Positions 33,279-35,717 of a stretch of 35,717 nucleotides of DNA are shown here, piece by piece. Below the pieces are notes generated by a model, which saw only the letters and a program-made list of their open reading frames with translations, did not search any database and was not told where the DNA came from. The translations under genes and the position numbers were made by a program. The DNA is taken from positions 1 through 35,717 of the forward strand of contig JAFRMI010000035.1 of NCBI GenBank assembly GCA_017430765.1. The letters run 5' to 3'. The stretch is from Lachnospiraceae bacterium. GTDB taxonomy: Bacteria > Bacillota_A > Clostridia > Lachnospirales > Lachnospiraceae. Every line of letters begins with the position of its first letter. The first letter of the stretch is position 1.

Positions 33279-34352
33279 TTGGAACTTGATGCAAGGAAGA
33301 TCACCATATTGAATGCCATCATTCAGACATATCTGAAGACCGGCGAGCCGGTCGGCTCAAGAACGATCTCCAAGTTCACGGATCTGGGCCTCAGCTCGGC
33401 AACGATCCGCAATGAGATGTCGGATCTTGAGGAGATGGGATATATTATGCAGCCGCATACTTCCGCAGGCAGGATCCCGACGGACAAGGCCTACCGCCTG
33501 TATGTGGACCGGCTTGTGAGTGAGAAAACGGACCAGGTCACTGCGATGAACAGCCTGATGATCGCCAAGACCAACCGGATGGAGGAGATCCTGAAACAGG
33601 TGGTCCGCCTTCTGGCGAACAGCACGAATTACACGGCGATGCTGTCCGCGCCTTCGATCAAGCGGAATAAGGTGAAGTTCATCCAGCTGTCCCGCCTTGC
33701 GCCGCGTCAGCTTCTCAATGTGGTGGTAATCGACGGCAATATCGTTAAGAATCATCTGATTGACCTGGAGAATGAAATCACCGAGGAGCAGGTACTGAAA
33801 CTGAATCTGCTTCTTAACACGAGATTTAACGGTCTTACGCTTGCGGAGATTAATCTTGGCCTCATTTCCAATGTGAAAGAGGAGGCGGGAATTCACAGCG
33901 GGATTGTGAACGAGGTGCTCGATACAATCGTCGAAGTGATCCGCGCGGAGACGGACGAGAATATGCAGATTTACACCAGCGGCGCGAACAATATCTTCCG
34001 TTACCCGGAGCTTGCGGACCAGGAGAGAGCCAGCCGGCTGATCTCGACCCTTGAAGAAAAGGATGTCCTGGCAGGCTTTATGAAGAGCAGCGGGGATGAG
34101 GAGGGTGAAAACGGAATCCAGGTGTATATCGGGGAAGAAAGCCCTGTGGATTCAATGAAGGACTGTTCCGTTGTGACGGCGACATACGAGCTGGGCGACG
34201 GACTGCAGGGCACCATCGGGATTATCGGCCCGAAACGCATGGATTATGAACATGTGATGGAACAGCTGAAGACGGTCAAAGCGACACTGAATGATGTCTT
34301 CGGGGGAGTCAGCAGTATAGAAGAAAGCGAGGATGTGAGGGATTTTGAGTAG
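33279..34352 (+). CDS. hrcA: Heat-inducible transcription repressor HrcA
   Basis: 357 residues. N-terminal winged helix (about 1-75): RKITILNAIIQTYLKTGEPVGSRTIS and GLSSATIRNEMSDLEEMGYI. The rest is the dimerisation/insertion domain with QLNVVVIDGN-like and GTIGIIGPKRMDYEHV segments. It binds the CIRCE site upstream. The start is TTG 33279 after GAGGGG. Its last eight bases overlap the grpE start. Confidence 0.96.
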   Translation: MELDARKITILNAIIQTYLKTGEPVGSRTISKFTDLGLSSATIRNEMSDLEEMGYIMQPHTSAGRIPTDKAYRLYVDRLVSEKTDQVTAMNSLMIAKTNRMEEILKQVVRLLANSTNYTAMLSAPSIKRNKVKFIQLSRLAPRQLLNVVVIDGNIVKNHLIDLENEITEEQVLKLNLLLNTRFNGLTLAEINLGLISNVKEEAGIHSGIVNEVLDTIVEVIRAETDENMQIYTSGANNIFRYPELADQERASRLISTLEEKDVLAGFMKSSGDEEGENGIQVYIGEESPVDSMKDCSVVTATYELGDGLQGTIGIIGPKRMDYEHVMEQLKTVKATLNDVFGGVSSIEESEDVRDFE

Positions 34353-35094
34353 CGGAGAAGAACGCACATATGTGAACATCGAAGCGGAGGATTCCTGCGT
34401 GAACGAAAGCGGCGATGAAACTTTAGCTGCGAAGGAATCCGAAGGAAAGGCGGGTGCGGAAGCGGAAGGGACAATTTCCGAAGAGAAGAACGGAACGGAC
34501 GCGGAGACATCCGGAGAGCAGAAGAAAGATACAGACGCCGGAAGTGAAAAAACGGCTGAAGAAGAGCGTGAGGAACCTTCTGAGGAGGGCGGAAGCCCGT
34601 CTGAGGAAGGAGAAGATCCTTCCGCTTCGCCCGGAGGCAGGGCGAAGATCGAACTGGCGAAGAAAGACGCCGAGATCGCGGACCTCACCGACCGCTATAA
34701 GCGGACGATGGCGGAGTACGAGAATTACCGGAAGAGAACGGAGAAAGAAAAAGAAGATATCTACAGTTTCGCCGTGCGCGATGTCTGCAGCAAACTGCTG
34801 CCGGTTCTCGACAATCTGGAACGCGGCGTCGCCTCCGTCCCGGAGGAATCGAAAGAAGATCCGATTGCGCAGGGCATGGACAAGATCTGCAAGCAGTTTA
34901 TAAAGGCACTTTCGGATGCCGGCATAGAACCGATCGAGGCCGTCGGAAAGCCGTTTGATACGAATTTCCATAATGCCGTGATGCACGTGGATGACGACAG
35001 TCTCGGTGAGAATACGGTCGCCGAGGAATTTCAGAAAGGATACACTTACCGCGGAACAGTCATCCGGCACTCCATGGTGAAGGTTGCGAATTAG
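34345..35094 (+). CDS. grpE: Nucleotide exchange factor GrpE
   Basis: 249 residues, somewhat longer than most (about 180-210) because residues 1-100 form a low-complexity acidic region (Glu, Ser, Gly, Asp). The conserved core starts near 103: long coiled-coil helix with YKRTMAEYENYRKRTEKE, then LLPVLDNLERG, and the beta domain ending AEEFQKGYTYRGTVIRHSMVKVAN. It releases ADP from DnaK. The start is TTG 34345, overlapping hrcA, with GAGGG upstream; the pair is translationally coupled. Confidence 0.95.
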   Translation: MSSGEERTYVNIEAEDSCVNESGDETLAAKESEGKAGAEAEGTISEEKNGTDAETSGEQKKDTDAGSEKTAEEEREEPSEEGGSPSEEGEDPSASPGGRAKIELAKKDAEIADLTDRYKRTMAEYENYRKRTEKEKEDIYSFAVRDVCSKLLPVLDNLERGVASVPEESKEDPIAQGMDKICKQFIKALSDAGIEPIEAVGKPFDTNFHNAVMHVDDDSLGENTVAEEFQKGYTYRGTVIRHSMVKVAN

Positions 35095-35175
35095 CCAAAC
35101 ACGGATTCATGCAGGACGCAATCGGCGGATGCGTAATAATTGAAACGGCTGCCCGGACACAGGGGGCGGCAATGA

Positions 35176-35717
<542 letters not shown>

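Overview
The window reads as a chromosomal segment of an anaerobic, fermentative Clostridia species, most likely Lachnospiraceae. The evidence is an NAD-linked electron-bifurcating type [FeFe] hydrogenase operon (hndABCD), a type III glutamine synthetase, the hrcA-grpE-dnaK order behind a CIRCE element, and strong AGGAGG-type ribosome binding sites. Several genes start with TTG. Base composition is a little above half G+C by eye. No tRNA, rRNA, CRISPR array or intact insertion sequence was seen.

Layout. 1-62 (-) is the start of a cysteine-synthase-like gene cut by the window edge. 385-4658 (+) carries an acyl-CoA synthetase, an E2-like acyltransferase whose catalytic His is replaced, and a GH32 sucrase, closed by a strong terminator. 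4770-7961 (-) is a five-gene operon: DRTGG protein, RsbW-like ATPase, a [FeFe]-hydrogenase-like protein of the sensory type, a second DRTGG protein and a PHP phosphoesterase. Across a 0.4-kb promoter region, 8371-13432 (+) is the catalytic hydrogenase operon hndA, a lone HATPase gene, hndB, hndC and hndD. A bidirectional terminator separates it from citrate synthase (-). Then come an L,D-transpeptidase (+) and rplM-rpsI (+).

From 17.5 to 20.8 kb the sequence is accessory and decayed. It holds a truncated ABC exporter, a broken ECF-type ATPase in pieces, an intact membrane-anchored GH13 enzyme whose tail runs into a REP-like 20-bp inverted repeat, and a displaced ECF ATPase fragment beyond it. 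The rest is ordinary: MalY/PatB-type aminotransferase, pgeF, htrA (-), a diacylglycerol-kinase-family lipid kinase, glnN, a CdaR-like regulator, ftsE-ftsX-uvrB, and hrcA-grpE-dnaK (dnaK runs off the right edge).

The most interesting unit is the pair of divergent hydrogenase operons. One makes the NAD(H)/ferredoxin-linked enzyme. The other makes a hydrogenase-like protein that keeps the four H-cluster cysteines but has Ala at the proton-relay position, together with an anti-sigma-like kinase, two DRTGG proteins and a PHP phosphoesterase. I infer a hydrogen- or redox-sensing phosphorylation circuit. Sensory [FeFe] hydrogenases are known, but this combination of partners is worth testing.
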